A DNA stretch of 62,108 bases from Methanomicrobia archaeon DTU008 (GTDB lineage: Archaea > Thermoplasmatota > Thermoplasmata > Methanomassiliicoccales > Methanomassiliicoccaceae), in the NCBI GenBank assembly GCA_001512965.1, contig LFRW01000022.1, forward strand, positions 1 to 62,108, read 5' to 3'. The position numbers were made by a program, and so were the translations under genes. Positions 26,231 to 35,278 of the stretch are shown in pieces (position 1 is the first letter of the stretch; each line of letters begins with the position of its first letter). Under the pieces are notes generated by a model that did no database searches, was not told the origin of the DNA, and was given only the letters and a program-made list of their open reading frames with translations.

Positions 26231-27958
26231 TCAAGCTCGCTTCATGCGGGATCGGCCCCTGAGTATCCCCATCGCTGCCCTTGGTATCGAGCGTAGGATG
26301 GTGGGGCTGTCCCAAACCAGATCCCTCTTTTGGCAGATGGTCGATTCCATAAGCTCCTCACCCCGCCGCTTGAGATCGGCCATGACCTCCTTTCTTTCGC
26401 CTTCCGGCAGCTTCATCGCGGCGTCGACCTCCACCAATAGCTTCCTGGCCTCCTTGGACCGTTGCGACCTGAGGAGGTGCTCTTCTTCGGTCATCAAGCC
26501 TACGTCCCTTCGCACGTCGTTGAGCCTATCGGCCGCATCGTAAGAGGTCTCTGCGATCATGTCCCGGGTCATCCATATCGTCTCATAGGACAGCACATCC
26601 TTCCAGTTGGGAGACGGAAGCCGAGCGCGGTGCTCTTCCAAGGTGCGGGCGAACAGCCGGTAGCCAAATCTTTCCGGGTTCTCGAAGGCGATGCTCCCTG
26701 GATCGAGGAAGGGTGCCAGGGGGGACGTGAAAACTGCCAGGCGCGGATCGTTTCCATTCTGCTGATAGAGCCGCAGCGTGTAATCGGCAGAGCCGATGGC
26801 GGATTCCCTCGTCTGCTCCGGCAGGCCGATCATGAAGAAGATGTCGAATCGCTGACATCCGTTCTTCAGTGCTGCGGAGATGCTGTTCTCCAGGCCAGCA
26901 TTGTCGAATCTCCTCCCCAAGGCATATCGCACCTTCTCGTCGTGAGAGTCGGGAGAGAACTGGATGCTATATCGGGAGAACGTCCGTTCGGCCTCCTTGA
27001 AGAAGGACTCAGGAGCCGGAGTGAACAGTTCCAGCACCACATGGCTGTCCAGGTCCAGACGGCGGCATTCCGCGAAGAACCTTTCCGCGTAATCGCCCCC
27101 ATTCTGCCGGACGTCGCCGACCACGAACACGGGTGCGTTTATGTAGCTCTCTATGTTGGCGATGTCCTGGGCCACCTTCTCGGGGCTGCGGAAGGCTGGC
27201 TTGCTACGGCCGAGAACGCGGCGCATCGCGCCGCAGCTCCCCCCACATACCGCGCAGGCCAGCGAGCAGCCGCGGACCGTGAACGCAGAGGTTATGGGGA
27301 AACGGTCCCAGTCCTTGAACGGCTTTGCGCCCTCCAGGTCACGGTGCCTTATCACAGACCGCACGATCCAGCCATAGTCGATGTCGAGGGCGTCCATGCT
27401 GTCAGGGACGTAGCTGAGCTCGTTGACATGCGTTCCCGATGCGTCCTTCCATGTCAGATTGGGGACCTTGGAGAGATCGCCGCCCTTATCCAGGGCGTCC
27501 ATCAGATGAAGGAGCGGGACCTCCGTGGAATCGCCTCGCAGCACGAGATCGACCTGCGGATACCTGATAAGCTCCTCATGGAAATAGGAGGATGAGAAGC
27601 CGCCGAACAGGATCTTCGAGCTAGGATGCAGGCGACGCAATATCTCTGCGATCGCCAGAGAGCCATGGGCGTGAGGGAGCCAATGCAGGTCTATGCCGAA
27701 CACCGCCGAGTCCAGACGGTCAAGGAACCGCTCTACGTCCAGGTTGCGGTCGTTGAGCATCATGGATGCCAGATTGATTATCCTGACCCGATAGCCGGCC
27801 TTGGACAGTTGTACCGCCATGGTGGTGAAACCGAACGGGTACATCTCGAAGACGGGCGTTGAGGGCACCAGATCGCTGACCGGGCCATAGAACATGGATT
27901 CCTTGCGGAAATCATAGACGCTTGGAGCGTGGATCAGTATGAGGTCTTCCTTCGGCAT
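26231..27958 (-). CDS. B12-binding-type radical SAM protein, Ta0216-like
   Basis: A 575-residue protein with an N-terminal Rossmann-like cobalamin-binding-type region (about 45-150) and a radical SAM core. The cluster motif is RGCSLACAVCGGS, the CxxxCxxC signature. The C-terminal 120 residues are helical and charged. It resembles a family described from Thermoplasma (Ta0216) whose reaction is unknown. It is the last gene behind marker 11 and uppS, 50 nt after uppS, suggesting a role near lipid or methanogenic cofactor chemistry; this is only context. The classic DxHxxG cobalamin motif is not obvious. Confidence 0.75.
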   Translation of the reverse strand: MPKEDLILIHAPSVYDFRKESMFYGPVSDLVPSTPVFEMYPFGFTTMAVQLSKAGYRVRIINLASMMLNDRNLDVERFLDRLDSAVFGIDLHWLPHAHGSLAIAEILRRLHPSSKILFGGFSSSYFHEELIRYPQVDLVLRGDSTEVPLLHLMDALDKGGDLSKVPNLTWKDASGTHVNELSYVPDSMDALDIDYGWIVRSVIRHRDLEGAKPFKDWDRFPITSAFTVRGCSLACAVCGGSCGAMRRVLGRSKPAFRSPEKVAQDIANIESYINAPVFVVGDVRQNGGDYAERFFAECRRLDLDSHVVLELFTPAPESFFKEAERTFSRYSIQFSPDSHDEKVRYALGRRFDNAGLENSISAALKNGCQRFDIFFMIGLPEQTRESAIGSADYTLRLYQQNGNDPRLAVFTSPLAPFLDPGSIAFENPERFGYRLFARTLEEHRARLPSPNWKDVLSYETIWMTRDMIAETSYDAADRLNDVRRDVGLMTEEEHLLRSQRSKEARKLLVEVDAAMKLPEGERKEVMADLKRRGEELMESTICQKRDLVWDSPTILRSIPRAAMGILRGRSRMKRA

Positions 27959-28008
27959 TCGTTCACCTTGGAGCGGCCACCCAACGGGGAAGGTTCACAA
28001 AAACCTTG

Positions 28009-28818
28009 TCATTTTCCAAACCGGCGTTGACGCAGTTGATAGGACCGGATCGCTCTCAAGAAATCGATCTTCCTGAACCCAGGCCAGTATACATCAGTGA
28101 AGTACAGCTCGGAGTAAGCCAGCTGCCATAGCAGGAAGTTGGATATGCGCTCCTCTCCCGAGGTCCTCAGGATGAGGTCGGGATCTGGAAGGTCGGCGGT
28201 ATAAAGGAAGTTGGAGAATGTGCGTTCATCGATGTCCTCGACATCGAGATTGCCGTCCTTCACCTCCTGGGCTATCCTCTTTATCGCATGGATTATCTCT
28301 TGGCGAGACCCATAGGCGGTGGCGAGATTATAGTAGAAGTTGGAATAATCGGCAGTGGCGTTCTCTGCGAACTCTATGGCCTTGATGACCCCCTCCGGCA
28401 GAAGGTCCCTCTGCCCTAAAACCCTGACCTTGATGCCATGGCGGTGCACCCGCTCATCCTTTCCCAGACGATAGAAGTTTTCTTCGAACATCTGCATCAA
28501 GGAATCGACCTCCCCCTCGTCGCGCTCGAAGTTCTCGGTGCTGAAAGCGTAGACGGTCAGCACCTTCACTCCAAGCTCCATGCACCAATCCAGCACCTCC
28601 TCGAGCTTGTCCTTCCCTTTGAGATGCCCTTCAGTGGGCGTTAGACCGAACCCTTTGGCGAAGCGCCGGTTCCCGTCCATGATTACGGCCACGTGGTGCG
28701 GCACCTCGTGCTCCTTGACCTCTTTGAGGAGGCGCTTCTCGTAGGTCTGGTAAGCCGTATTGGCTATCACCCGCGAGATCTCGCTCTTTATGGCGTTTGC
28801 TTCCTTGAGAGGTTCCAT
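28009..28818 (-). CDS. uppS: Cis-prenyltransferase (undecaprenyl diphosphate synthase family)
   Basis: A 269-residue cis-prenyltransferase with the substrate site HVAVIMDGNRRFAKG (about residues 41-55), the TVYAFSTENFERDEGEVD segment, and the C-terminal signature DLILRTSGEERISNFLLWQLAYSE. In archaea it makes the polyprenol carrier for protein glycosylation. It starts 11 nt after the marker-11 gene behind GGGGGAG, so they are co-transcribed. Confidence 0.92.
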   Translation of the reverse strand: MEPLKEANAIKSEISRVIANTAYQTYEKRLLKEVKEHEVPHHVAVIMDGNRRFAKGFGLTPTEGHLKGKDKLEEVLDWCMELGVKVLTVYAFSTENFERDEGEVDSLMQMFEENFYRLGKDERVHRHGIKVRVLGQRDLLPEGVIKAIEFAENATADYSNFYYNLATAYGSRQEIIHAIKRIAQEVKDGNLDVEDIDERTFSNFLYTADLPDPDLILRTSGEERISNFLLWQLAYSELYFTDVYWPGFRKIDFLRAIRSYQLRQRRFGK

Positions 28819-28829
28819 GACTCCCCCAT

Positions 28830-29783
28830 CTAGGTGTCAAAGTCGCCAAGCAGTCCGGCGGCGGCTATGCCCATGTCGAAGCAGCCGATGCCCGCGACCG
28901 CCCCGATGCTTCCCCGTTTTCCGGTCACTTCGATCAAGCGAATGCCGTTGGCCTCCGCTGCCTTCACGGCATCCTCCACCTTCATGATCTCCTTCTTTGC
29001 CCTGAGCCCGTATTCCTTGGCCCCTTCTGGTATCACCAGGCCTTGATAGACCGCGATCGTGGTGTTCTCCGAAAAGGTGTTCTCCCGGACGAAGTTTACG
29101 ACATATTCGGTCAATGCGTCCAGGTCCTTCGGTTCGACGGCGAAGGATATTCCGACGGCCACGCAGTTGGTGGTCTTCTCCGGCACATCTGGGTTGAGCT
29201 GTATGATCTTGTGCTCCAAATAGTGTCCCAGCGGAGCGGAGTTGGCCAATTTGAGCATGAGGACCCATGATGCGCCCTTTTCCTTGGTGTCAGTGTCATC
29301 CACCGCATATATGACTCTAACCATCTTAGGGGTCACTACCGATACCTCGATGCGATGAGCGCCCCCTATCTTTGCATCGTCCGGATATACCGCCTCGATG
29401 ACGCCGGGCCCCTGAGGCATGCATGCCCCTATGCCAACGCTGGCGCCGGCCAGACCTACCCATGTGGTGCGGACGCGATCGCCCTCCACCTTCAAGGACC
29501 TGAGGCCCTGTCCGCCTAGGTCCTTGGAGGCTGGCCCGAACCTGACCTCCCTCTCGCCTATGATGGCGTCCATGATCAGTGTGGTGCCCTCCACCCTGAC
29601 GTCTGTTAGGGCGCCGCCCGCTCGCCGGCGGTTGGCGGCATCCCACTCCACGGGCCCCTTGGCGGAGCATTCCTCTATGATCATGGCCTTGCCGTTATCC
29701 TCATCCACCAGAGTGTAGATGCCCCGGCAGAACATCTTACCATATTTCTTGGCGATATCGTCCGGTCTGAGTATCTGGCTCAT
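28830..29783 (-). CDS. Methanogenesis marker protein 11-like
   Basis: A 317-residue protein matching my recollection of methanogenesis marker 11. The central motif VDDTDTKEKGASWVLMLKLAN is shared with the tRNA-Ile2 agmatinylcytidine synthetase (TiaS) family, suggesting a nucleotide-dependent modification enzyme. The family is found in methanogens and its reaction is not established. A TATA-like CATATTTATGG lies about 45 nt upstream and GGAG before the ATG. It heads the operon with uppS and the radical SAM gene. Confidence 0.72.
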   Translation of the reverse strand: MSQILRPDDIAKKYGKMFCRGIYTLVDEDNGKAMIIEECSAKGPVEWDAANRRRAGGALTDVRVEGTTLIMDAIIGEREVRFGPASKDLGGQGLRSLKVEGDRVRTTWVGLAGASVGIGACMPQGPGVIEAVYPDDAKIGGAHRIEVSVVTPKMVRVIYAVDDTDTKEKGASWVLMLKLANSAPLGHYLEHKIIQLNPDVPEKTTNCVAVGISFAVEPKDLDALTEYVVNFVRENTFSENTTIAVYQGLVIPEGAKEYGLRAKKEIMKVEDAVKAAEANGIRLIEVTGKRGSIGAVAGIGCFDMGIAAAGLLGDFDT

Positions 29784-29881
29784 ATGGTCAACTCCAAAAT
29801 TGGGCGGCCTTCAATAAGGGTGCCCATAAATATGATTTTGGTTTCAAGTTTGGCCATCGTGGCACCGTCCAGCATGGTCGC

Positions 29882-30775
29882 CTATGTTGGCCTGATGGCG
29901 GTAGCGGCCTTTTCGTCGAGAACGTCCAGCTGCCTCTGCTCATAACGCCTAGCCGCGCGCTCCATCCCTGGAGGTGCATCGTCGACATGGTTCATGACAA
30001 CGGTCCGTGAAGGCAGGTCGCTTAGATCGAGCAGGCGGCTATCCCTCCCTGGCCTTCGGTAGATCATGAATCTGCCCTTTATCCCAAGGACGTCCCCGGC
30101 ATGATGGCCGGAAGTGCGGGCCAGGGCGGGAGGCGTCCGCGGGTATGACCTCATCGGATATCCGTCGAGATGCATTATATCCTCGTCCATGATCTCGCGC
30201 CACGCTGCGACGCGGCGGAGATGAGTGGCTATGGCGTTCTCGATGATGTCTCGAGAGGGAGGGTGGGTCCACTGGGCTGCGATCCTAGAGATCCTGATCT
30301 CCTGGGGCAGCCTGAATCGCGCCGAGGTCTCCTTCTCGAGGCGCCTGGCCTCCTGGCGATCGCGGCACATCAGGACCGGGACTATGGCGTCCGCCCCCTG
30401 CTCTATGCCTCGCCGGCGAAGTCGGGCGGCCGATGTCATTCCGACCTTGACCAACGTGCCGAAGGCGGCGAGGTACACGACATGGCGCCGCCCGCAGAAA
30501 TCGTTGTGCTCACATCCGTCCCCGATGCACTGTGGCTCGAAGACGCATCTCTGCACATCGGCCCAGCTCCCCATGCATTCCCGGCACTGATGGAAACGGC
30601 CGACTGGCCTCCGGGTCGGGCAGGGGCGATAATCGCCATCGAAGCTCCCGATGCATCGGCGGTCTTCCGATACGTCCATGTTCAATCGATCGAGCGGCAG
30701 CAGGACCACCTCGCCAATGTCGACATCATAGGCCTCTAGGCGGGGAGTGAAGTCCTCCCATGAAAAGTCCAACAT
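29882..30775 (-). CDS. DUF2797 protein with GIY-YIG-like region
   Basis: A 297-residue protein. The N-terminal part has several Cys pairs (CRECMGSW, CVFEPQCIGDGCEHNDFCGRR written here in pieces), consistent with zinc binding. The following HVVYLAAFGTLVKVGMTS resembles the GIY-YIG nuclease start, with R in the next helix (ARLRRRGIEQGAD). This fits DUF2797, of unknown function. ATG at 30775 is used; a GTG at 30823, 26 nt after a TATA-like CTAAATAG, would suit a leaderless start and add 16 residues. Confidence 0.68.
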   Translation of the reverse strand: MLDFSWEDFTPRLEAYDVDIGEVVLLPLDRLNMDVSEDRRCIGSFDGDYRPCPTRRPVGRFHQCRECMGSWADVQRCVFEPQCIGDGCEHNDFCGRRHVVYLAAFGTLVKVGMTSAARLRRRGIEQGADAIVPVLMCRDRQEARRLEKETSARFRLPQEIRISRIAAQWTHPPSRDIIENAIATHLRRVAAWREIMDEDIMHLDGYPMRSYPRTPPALARTSGHHAGDVLGIKGRFMIYRRPGRDSRLLDLSDLPSRTVVMNHVDDAPPGMERAARRYEQRQLDVLDEKAATAIRPT

Positions 30776-30866
30776 ATGGTATGCCGGCCTATCGGCTTGT
30801 CCTGCGTCGATCGGAACGTGCACGCTCGTACTAAGTGGGAGAGCTATTTAGCCTATCGCAATAGCC

Positions 30867-31535
30867 TCACTCGTCGCCCGGCCCTTCGTCGAGGACCTCA
30901 TGCTCCTCGGCCTTGCTGAGGAATTGTGCAGGGACCTCGCCGATGAGGTAGACCGTCCGAGCGGCCCGCTGTATCTCCATACCGCTTTCCATTGCCCTCT
31001 TGGCATCTATTTCCAGTATGACCGGGGTATCGGTCCTGACCCGTCCCGCGTTGTATGCGTCGGCATAGGTCTTGGAAAGATGGACCATCTTGCGATCGGA
31101 GGGTTTGAGGCCCGTCTCCAATATGATGTCCGCCTCCTCCTCGGTGGTGGGATAATACAGGCGATCGGGTATGTTGTCGGTAGGAAGGCGAAGGTCCAGA
31201 TCGATCGTATGGCCATACGTCGCCCTGATCAGGTCCGTGCTGCTCTGATACCGTCCCTTGGGGTCGGTCTCGATGAGCGCGATGATGTGATGCGGCCTCA
31301 GCCAGTGATACCGCGGATTGTTCTTCTTTACGGCATATATGAACTCACGCATGGGGACGAATCCTTGCTCGTCCATGTGCAATCCGAACTTTTCGGGGAA
31401 GTGGCGCAGCGCTCCTGCCATCGTACGGCCTATCCTCTCCAGCTCCTGGTCGCTCATGAGGAACTTGCCTGGCTCGCCACACACCGGGCAGGCATCCCCT
31501 CTGAAATAACCATGGACGGTACACTCACGCAGCAT
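30867..31535 (-). CDS. kptA: RNA 2'-phosphotransferase Tpt1/KptA with N-terminal zinc ribbon
   Basis: A 222-residue enzyme that removes 2'-phosphates from RNA using NAD. The catalytic Arg-His-Arg-Arg set fits RYHWLRPHHI, IRATYGHTID and VHLSKTYADAYNAGRVR. The first 25 residues form a zinc-ribbon-like CTVHGYFRGDACPVCGE, an archaeal extra. The ATG at 31535 lies about 29 nt after TATA-like CATTTAAGC. No partner gene is linked. Confidence 0.87.
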   Translation of the reverse strand: MLRECTVHGYFRGDACPVCGEPGKFLMSDQELERIGRTMAGALRHFPEKFGLHMDEQGFVPMREFIYAVKKNNPRYHWLRPHHIIALIETDPKGRYQSSTDLIRATYGHTIDLDLRLPTDNIPDRLYYPTTEEEADIILETGLKPSDRKMVHLSKTYADAYNAGRVRTDTPVILEIDAKRAMESGMEIQRAARTVYLIGEVPAQFLSKAEEHEVLDEGPGDE

Positions 31536-31667
31536 TCGGCAGGGATTATGGGATGGTGTGCTTAAATGTTTTCATCGTCAGCGGATAGATGGCGGGCCTC
31601 GCGTTACGGCTGCATCAACGGGTTTCTGACATTAGGCGCCGACCGTCGAGGCCGATCTAGGTCGTAG

Positions 31668-31800
31668 GACATCGGACCGTCCGATGTATGCCTTGCCGGC
31701 AAGGCGATCGTTCATGAACGAGACGGACGCCTCTCCCGATCGTCCATGACATTGTATGTGCAGCCCCTCCGGGCAGTGGAACCGCTCCGTCCGTCTCGGG
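31668..31800. other. Cluster of inverted repeats between folD and kptA
   Basis: The 274-nt gap holds four elements: CATCGGA-CCG-TCCGATG (31670-31686); the perfect palindrome GCCTTGCCGGCAAGGC (31690-31705); CGTTCATGAACG (31709-31720); and an 11-bp long-range pair, CGAGACGGACG (31719-31729) with CGTCCGTCTCG (31788-31798), enclosing a smaller GCCC/GGGC hairpin. On the minus strand it follows folD after 10 nt, so it may be its structured 3' region, a processed RNA, or a terminator. No coding frame is convincing here. Confidence 0.4.
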
Positions 31801-31809
31801 TTGCCGCCT

Positions 31810-32697
31810 TCAATCGGCCTCTAGAGCCCTGGAGGCCGATAGGACGGTGTTCTTCATCAGCATGACGATGGTCATCGGACCCACGCCCCCTGGGACCGGG
31901 GTTATGGCCGATGCCTTCTCCTTTACCGCTTCAAAGTCCACGTCCCCGACCCAGCGATATCCCCTTTTAGCCGAAGGGTCATCGATGCGGTTCGAACCCA
32001 CGTCGATCACCACCGCGCCCTCCCTCACCATGTCCGCCTTGATGAACTGGGGCGAGCCCATCGCAGCGACGAGGATGTCCGCCGACCGGGTGATGGATGC
32101 CAGGTCTCGGGTGCGGGAATGAGCTATGGTGACCGTTGCGTTGGCCCCCTTCCTCTTCTGGACGAGGATCGCGGCAACTGGCTTTCCGACGATGTTGCTC
32201 CGCCCCACCACGACCACATGCTTTCCCTCGGGGTCCACTCCAGAGCGTATCAGCATTTCCTGGATGCCATGAGGGGTGCACGGAAGGAAACCAGGCTCTC
32301 CGATGAGCATCTTGCCGACGTTGATGGGGTGGAATCCGTCCACATCCTTGTTCGGATCGATCCGGAGTATGACCTTGTTCTCATCGATGTGCTTCGGCAG
32401 AGGCAGTTGGACCAGTATGCCATGGATGCGTGGATCGGCGTTCAGTGAATCGATCAGGGCGAGAAGTTCCTCCTCCGAGGTGTCGGCCGGTTTCACTATA
32501 GTCTGCGAGAACAGTCCAAGCTCTTCGCATGCCTTCCCCTTCATGCGCACATACGATTGGGAAGCGGGGTCCTCTCCCACCAGCACCACGGCGAGGCCAG
32601 GCGTGACTCCCTTCTCCTTGAGGCTGGCTATATCTTTCCTAAGCTCCTGCCTGATCTGTTCGGCTATCTCGGCTCCACTGATTATCTTCGCAGACAT
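31810..32697 (-). CDS. folD: Methylene-THF dehydrogenase/methenyl-THF cyclohydrolase
   Basis: A 295-residue bifunctional FolD. The catalytic YVRMK (Tyr and Lys), the QLPLPKHID loop, the NADP site [11 protein letters not shown] and the C-terminal [16 protein letters not shown] are all intact. It interconverts methylene-, methenyl- and 10-formyl-THF. It is divergent from fhs, the formate-THF ligase, across a 294-nt gap. Both use bacterial-type THF rather than the archaeal methanopterin. The ATG at 32697 lies about 40 nt after its AT-rich promoter. Confidence 0.94.
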   Translation of the reverse strand: MSAKIISGAEIAEQIRQELRKDIASLKEKGVTPGLAVVLVGEDPASQSYVRMKGKACEELGLFSQTIVKPADTSEEELLALIDSLNADPRIHGILVQLPLPKHIDENKVILRIDPNKDVDGFHPINVGKMLIGEPGFLPCTPHGIQEMLIRSGVDPEGKHVVVVGRSNIVGKPVAAILVQKRKGANATVTIAHSRTRDLASITRSADILVAAMGSPQFIKADMVREGAVVIDVGSNRIDDPSAKRGYRWVGDVDFEAVKEKASAITPVPGGVGPMTIVMLMKNTVLSASRALEAD

Positions 32698-32735
32698 TGA
32701 ACGACCCGTTCTCGGTTAGACCTTGTTCTCTAATT

Positions 32736-32753
32736 AATATTGCGAATATTGCG
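32736..32753 (-). promoter_or_regulatory. Tandem repeat at the folD promoter
   Basis: Two adjacent copies of AATATTGCG (32736-32744 and 32745-32753) lie just upstream of, and overlap, the TATA-like AATATTAATTAG of folD. The same core, AATATTGC, forms the palindrome before the hdrA-metF operon. Together they look like sites for a shared regulator. The remaining gap to fhs shows only the fhs TATA-like TTTTTTAATTGAA at 32957-32969. Confidence 0.45.
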
Positions 32754-32991
32754 CTCAGCCTTGACCCAGGTGGCTGGCCGCTGAACGGATGACCCGTCGA
32801 CGTTCAAAGCTCGATGAAGGCATGGGTCCCTTGTTCGCTGAAGGAGCGGCAGGCGCACCGGACATGAGGACACATCGTCGATGGATGAGCGGTTCGCGGA
32901 CACCTGACGGCGGCACTCTGAACGACCGCTTCGACCGCCCCCGTTCGTCCTATGACCTTTTTTAATTGAACCGTCGATACCTGGAAGGCCA

Positions 32992-34674
32992 ATGAAGACC
33001 GACGTAGACATCTCCCAGGACATAGTCGCACAGCCCATCGAAAGCATCGCCGCATCGTTGGGCCTGGGAAGGGACGACCTGCACCTGTACGGACGCTACA
33101 TGGCAAAGGTGCCCCTTGACGTACTGCGGCGGTTCGACGACCGGCCGGACGGAAAGCTTGTGCTGGTGACCGCGATAACCGCCACCAAGGCAGGAGAGGG
33201 CAAGACCGTCACCTCCATCGGACTGATGCAGGCCTTGGGAAAACTAGGCGTGAAAGTCATGGGAGCGTTGAGGGAGCCGTCCATGGGGCCCGTGTTCGGT
33301 ATAAAGGGCGGTGCCACCGGAGGGGGCATGTCCCAGGTGTATCCCATGTGGGACATCAACCTCCATTTCACCGGAGACATTCACGCCGTGTCGGCCGCGC
33401 ACAATCTGCTGTCGGCCATGGTGGAGAACCACATCACCAAGGGAAACGAGCTGAACATAGATGTGACGAGAGTTGTGTGGAAAAAGGCCATCGACACAAA
33501 CTGCAGGGAGCTGAGAAACATCGTGGTGGGGTTGGGCGGCCGCGCTCAGGGCGGGGTGCCTCATGAGAGCGGCTTCATCATCACGGCCGCATCGGAGATC
33601 AGTGCCGTTCTCGCCCTGGCGACCTCCGTCGCTGACCTCCGGGCCCGTCTGGAGGATATGGTGGTCGCGTACAACATGGACGGGGAGCCCGTCAGGGCCC
33701 GTCAGTTGAAATGCGTCGGAGCCATGGTGCTCCTCCTGAAGGATGCCATAAACCCCAACCTCGTGCAGACCCTGGAGGGGCAGCCGGTGTTCGTCCACGG
33801 CTTTCCGTTCGCAAACGTGGCCCATGGCAACAATTCCCTGCTAGCCACAAAATATGCGCTCAAGCTTGCCGACGTCGTTGTGACCGAGGGCGGCTTCGCC
33901 ACCGATCTGGGAGCGGAGAAGTTCTTCGACATCGTCTGCCGCCAGGGGGGCTTCAGGCCGGACTGCGCGGTCATCGTGGCGTCCATAAGGGCGCTGAAGA
34001 TGCATGGCGGCGCCTGCCTGGAGGATGTCCTGGAGTGTGACGAGCCCAACCTGGATGCCCTTGAGAAGGGGTTTGCCAACCTGGATAAACATATCGACAA
34101 CATCCGCCGATACGGGGTGCCTGCGGTCGTGGCGATAAATCAATTCCCTTCCGACGCGCAGGAAGAGATCGATCTTGTCCAGGCTCACTGCGCCAGCCTC
34201 GGAGTCCCCTGCGCGCTGTCCAATGTGTTCACCGAAGGCGGAGAAGGGGGCAGGAAGCTGGCCGAGACCGTCATGGAGGTGCTGAGAACGCAGAGTAGCG
34301 ACTTCCGGTTCCTCTACGATGTGGAGATGCCCATCCGGGACAAGATCAAGAAGATCGCCACCGAGATCTATGGAGCCGATGATGTCCGGTACATCGGAAC
34401 CGCGGCAAGGGACATCAGGGCCATAGAGCTGGCGGGAGGAGAGCATCTGCCGATATGCATGGCCAAGACCCAAATGTCCCTCTCCGACGACCCGCGCCTC
34501 AAAGGCGCTCCCCGAGGATGGGTCCTGACCGTGAGGGAGGTTTTGCTGTCAGCGGGTGCTCGCTTCATAGTCCCATTGTGCGGAAGCATGATGCTCATCC
34601 CCGGCCTGCCTAGTCGACCGGCCGCGGAGCACATAGACTATACTGACGAGGGGCGCATCATCGGGCTTAGTTAG
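32992..34674 (+). CDS. fhs: Formate-tetrahydrofolate ligase
   Basis: A 560-residue enzyme of normal bacterial length that makes 10-formyl-THF from formate, ATP and THF. The ATP-binding loop is TKAGEGKTV near residues 65-73, preceded by KLVLVTAITA, and LREPSMGPVFGIKGGATGGG follows. The start has GGAAGG upstream. It is the entry step of the methyl branch with folD next to it. Its stop overlaps the convergent DUF3786 gene by 8 nt. Confidence 0.94.
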   Translation: MKTDVDISQDIVAQPIESIAASLGLGRDDLHLYGRYMAKVPLDVLRRFDDRPDGKLVLVTAITATKAGEGKTVTSIGLMQALGKLGVKVMGALREPSMGPVFGIKGGATGGGMSQVYPMWDINLHFTGDIHAVSAAHNLLSAMVENHITKGNELNIDVTRVVWKKAIDTNCRELRNIVVGLGGRAQGGVPHESGFIITAASEISAVLALATSVADLRARLEDMVVAYNMDGEPVRARQLKCVGAMVLLLKDAINPNLVQTLEGQPVFVHGFPFANVAHGNNSLLATKYALKLADVVVTEGGFATDLGAEKFFDIVCRQGGFRPDCAVIVASIRALKMHGGACLEDVLECDEPNLDALEKGFANLDKHIDNIRRYGVPAVVAINQFPSDAQEEIDLVQAHCASLGVPCALSNVFTEGGEGGRKLAETVMEVLRTQSSDFRFLYDVEMPIRDKIKKIATEIYGADDVRYIGTAARDIRAIELAGGEHLPICMAKTQMSLSDDPRLKGAPRGWVLTVREVLLSAGARFIVPLCGSMMLIPGLPSRPAAEHIDYTDEGRIIGLS

Positions 34675-35278
34675 ACAGGGCTTCGACGGCGCGGGACAGC
34701 ATGTCCAGGACTAGAGTTCCGATCTCGGCTAGATCCTCCACCGGTAAATGAAGAGGCGCGCTTCTATCGAACAATACGTTGGCCGATCCATCCATCTCAT
34801 CGTCGCCCGCCCATACCACCACTGCTACCGGCACCTTGGGAAACACATCGAGCCTGACCGAAGTATCCCCCATGGACAGTCTCTTCCCGCCGAGGCGCAT
34901 GGCGGCCGCCAACAGCGATCCAGGCCGATGCTGGAAGAGAGATGCGACCTCATCGATGATGCGTCGCTTGAACGCGCCGTAATATGCGTGGCCACCGGGC
35001 AACTGGAGGAAGGAGGTCCATTCGCTCGACGGGACTGCCGCACCGACGCCGGCAAGATAGTGCAGCACCAGCATGGTTTCCATGGTCGCGGCGCCCTTTC
35101 CGCCGACCGAGACCGTTCGGGACCGGGCGTCGACGACCGCTTCGCGACCTAGGAACGATAACGTCAGGCGGCCGTCGTCAAGGTGGGCGGGAGCGTTCCT
35201 CGCGGCCTCCTCAAGGCCTCTGCACGTCAACCCTTTCCAGGCAAGTTCAAGGGCATATCGATAGCCGTCCCCCTTCAT
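34667..35278 (-). CDS. DUF3786-like protein
   Basis: A 203-residue protein with the features of DUF3786: an N-terminal YRYALELAWKGLTCRG, a middle LHYLAGVGAAVPSSEWTSFLQLPGG, and a C-terminal VPVAVVVWAGDDEMDGSANVLFD. This family is found in anaerobes, often with corrinoid or Wood-Ljungdahl genes, but its function is unknown. It follows the deacetylase gene with a 4-nt ATGA overlap and runs against fhs. Confidence 0.72.
   Translation of the reverse strand: MKGDGYRYALELAWKGLTCRGLEEAARNAPAHLDDGRLTLSFLGREAVVDARSRTVSVGGKGAATMETMLVLHYLAGVGAAVPSSEWTSFLQLPGGHAYYGAFKRRIIDEVASLFQHRPGSLLAAAMRLGGKRLSMGDTSVRLDVFPKVPVAVVVWAGDDEMDGSANVLFDRSAPLHLPVEDLAEIGTLVLDMLSRAVEALSN

Noticed and set aside
26462-27595. 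Long plus-strand frame antisense to the radical SAM gene
   Set aside because: High GC keeps opposite frames open; the minus-strand protein has clear family motifs and this one has none.
31985-32005. T-loop-like GGTTCGAACCC suggesting a tRNA gene
   Set aside because: It lies inside the folD coding region and no acceptor stem or other arms can be drawn.
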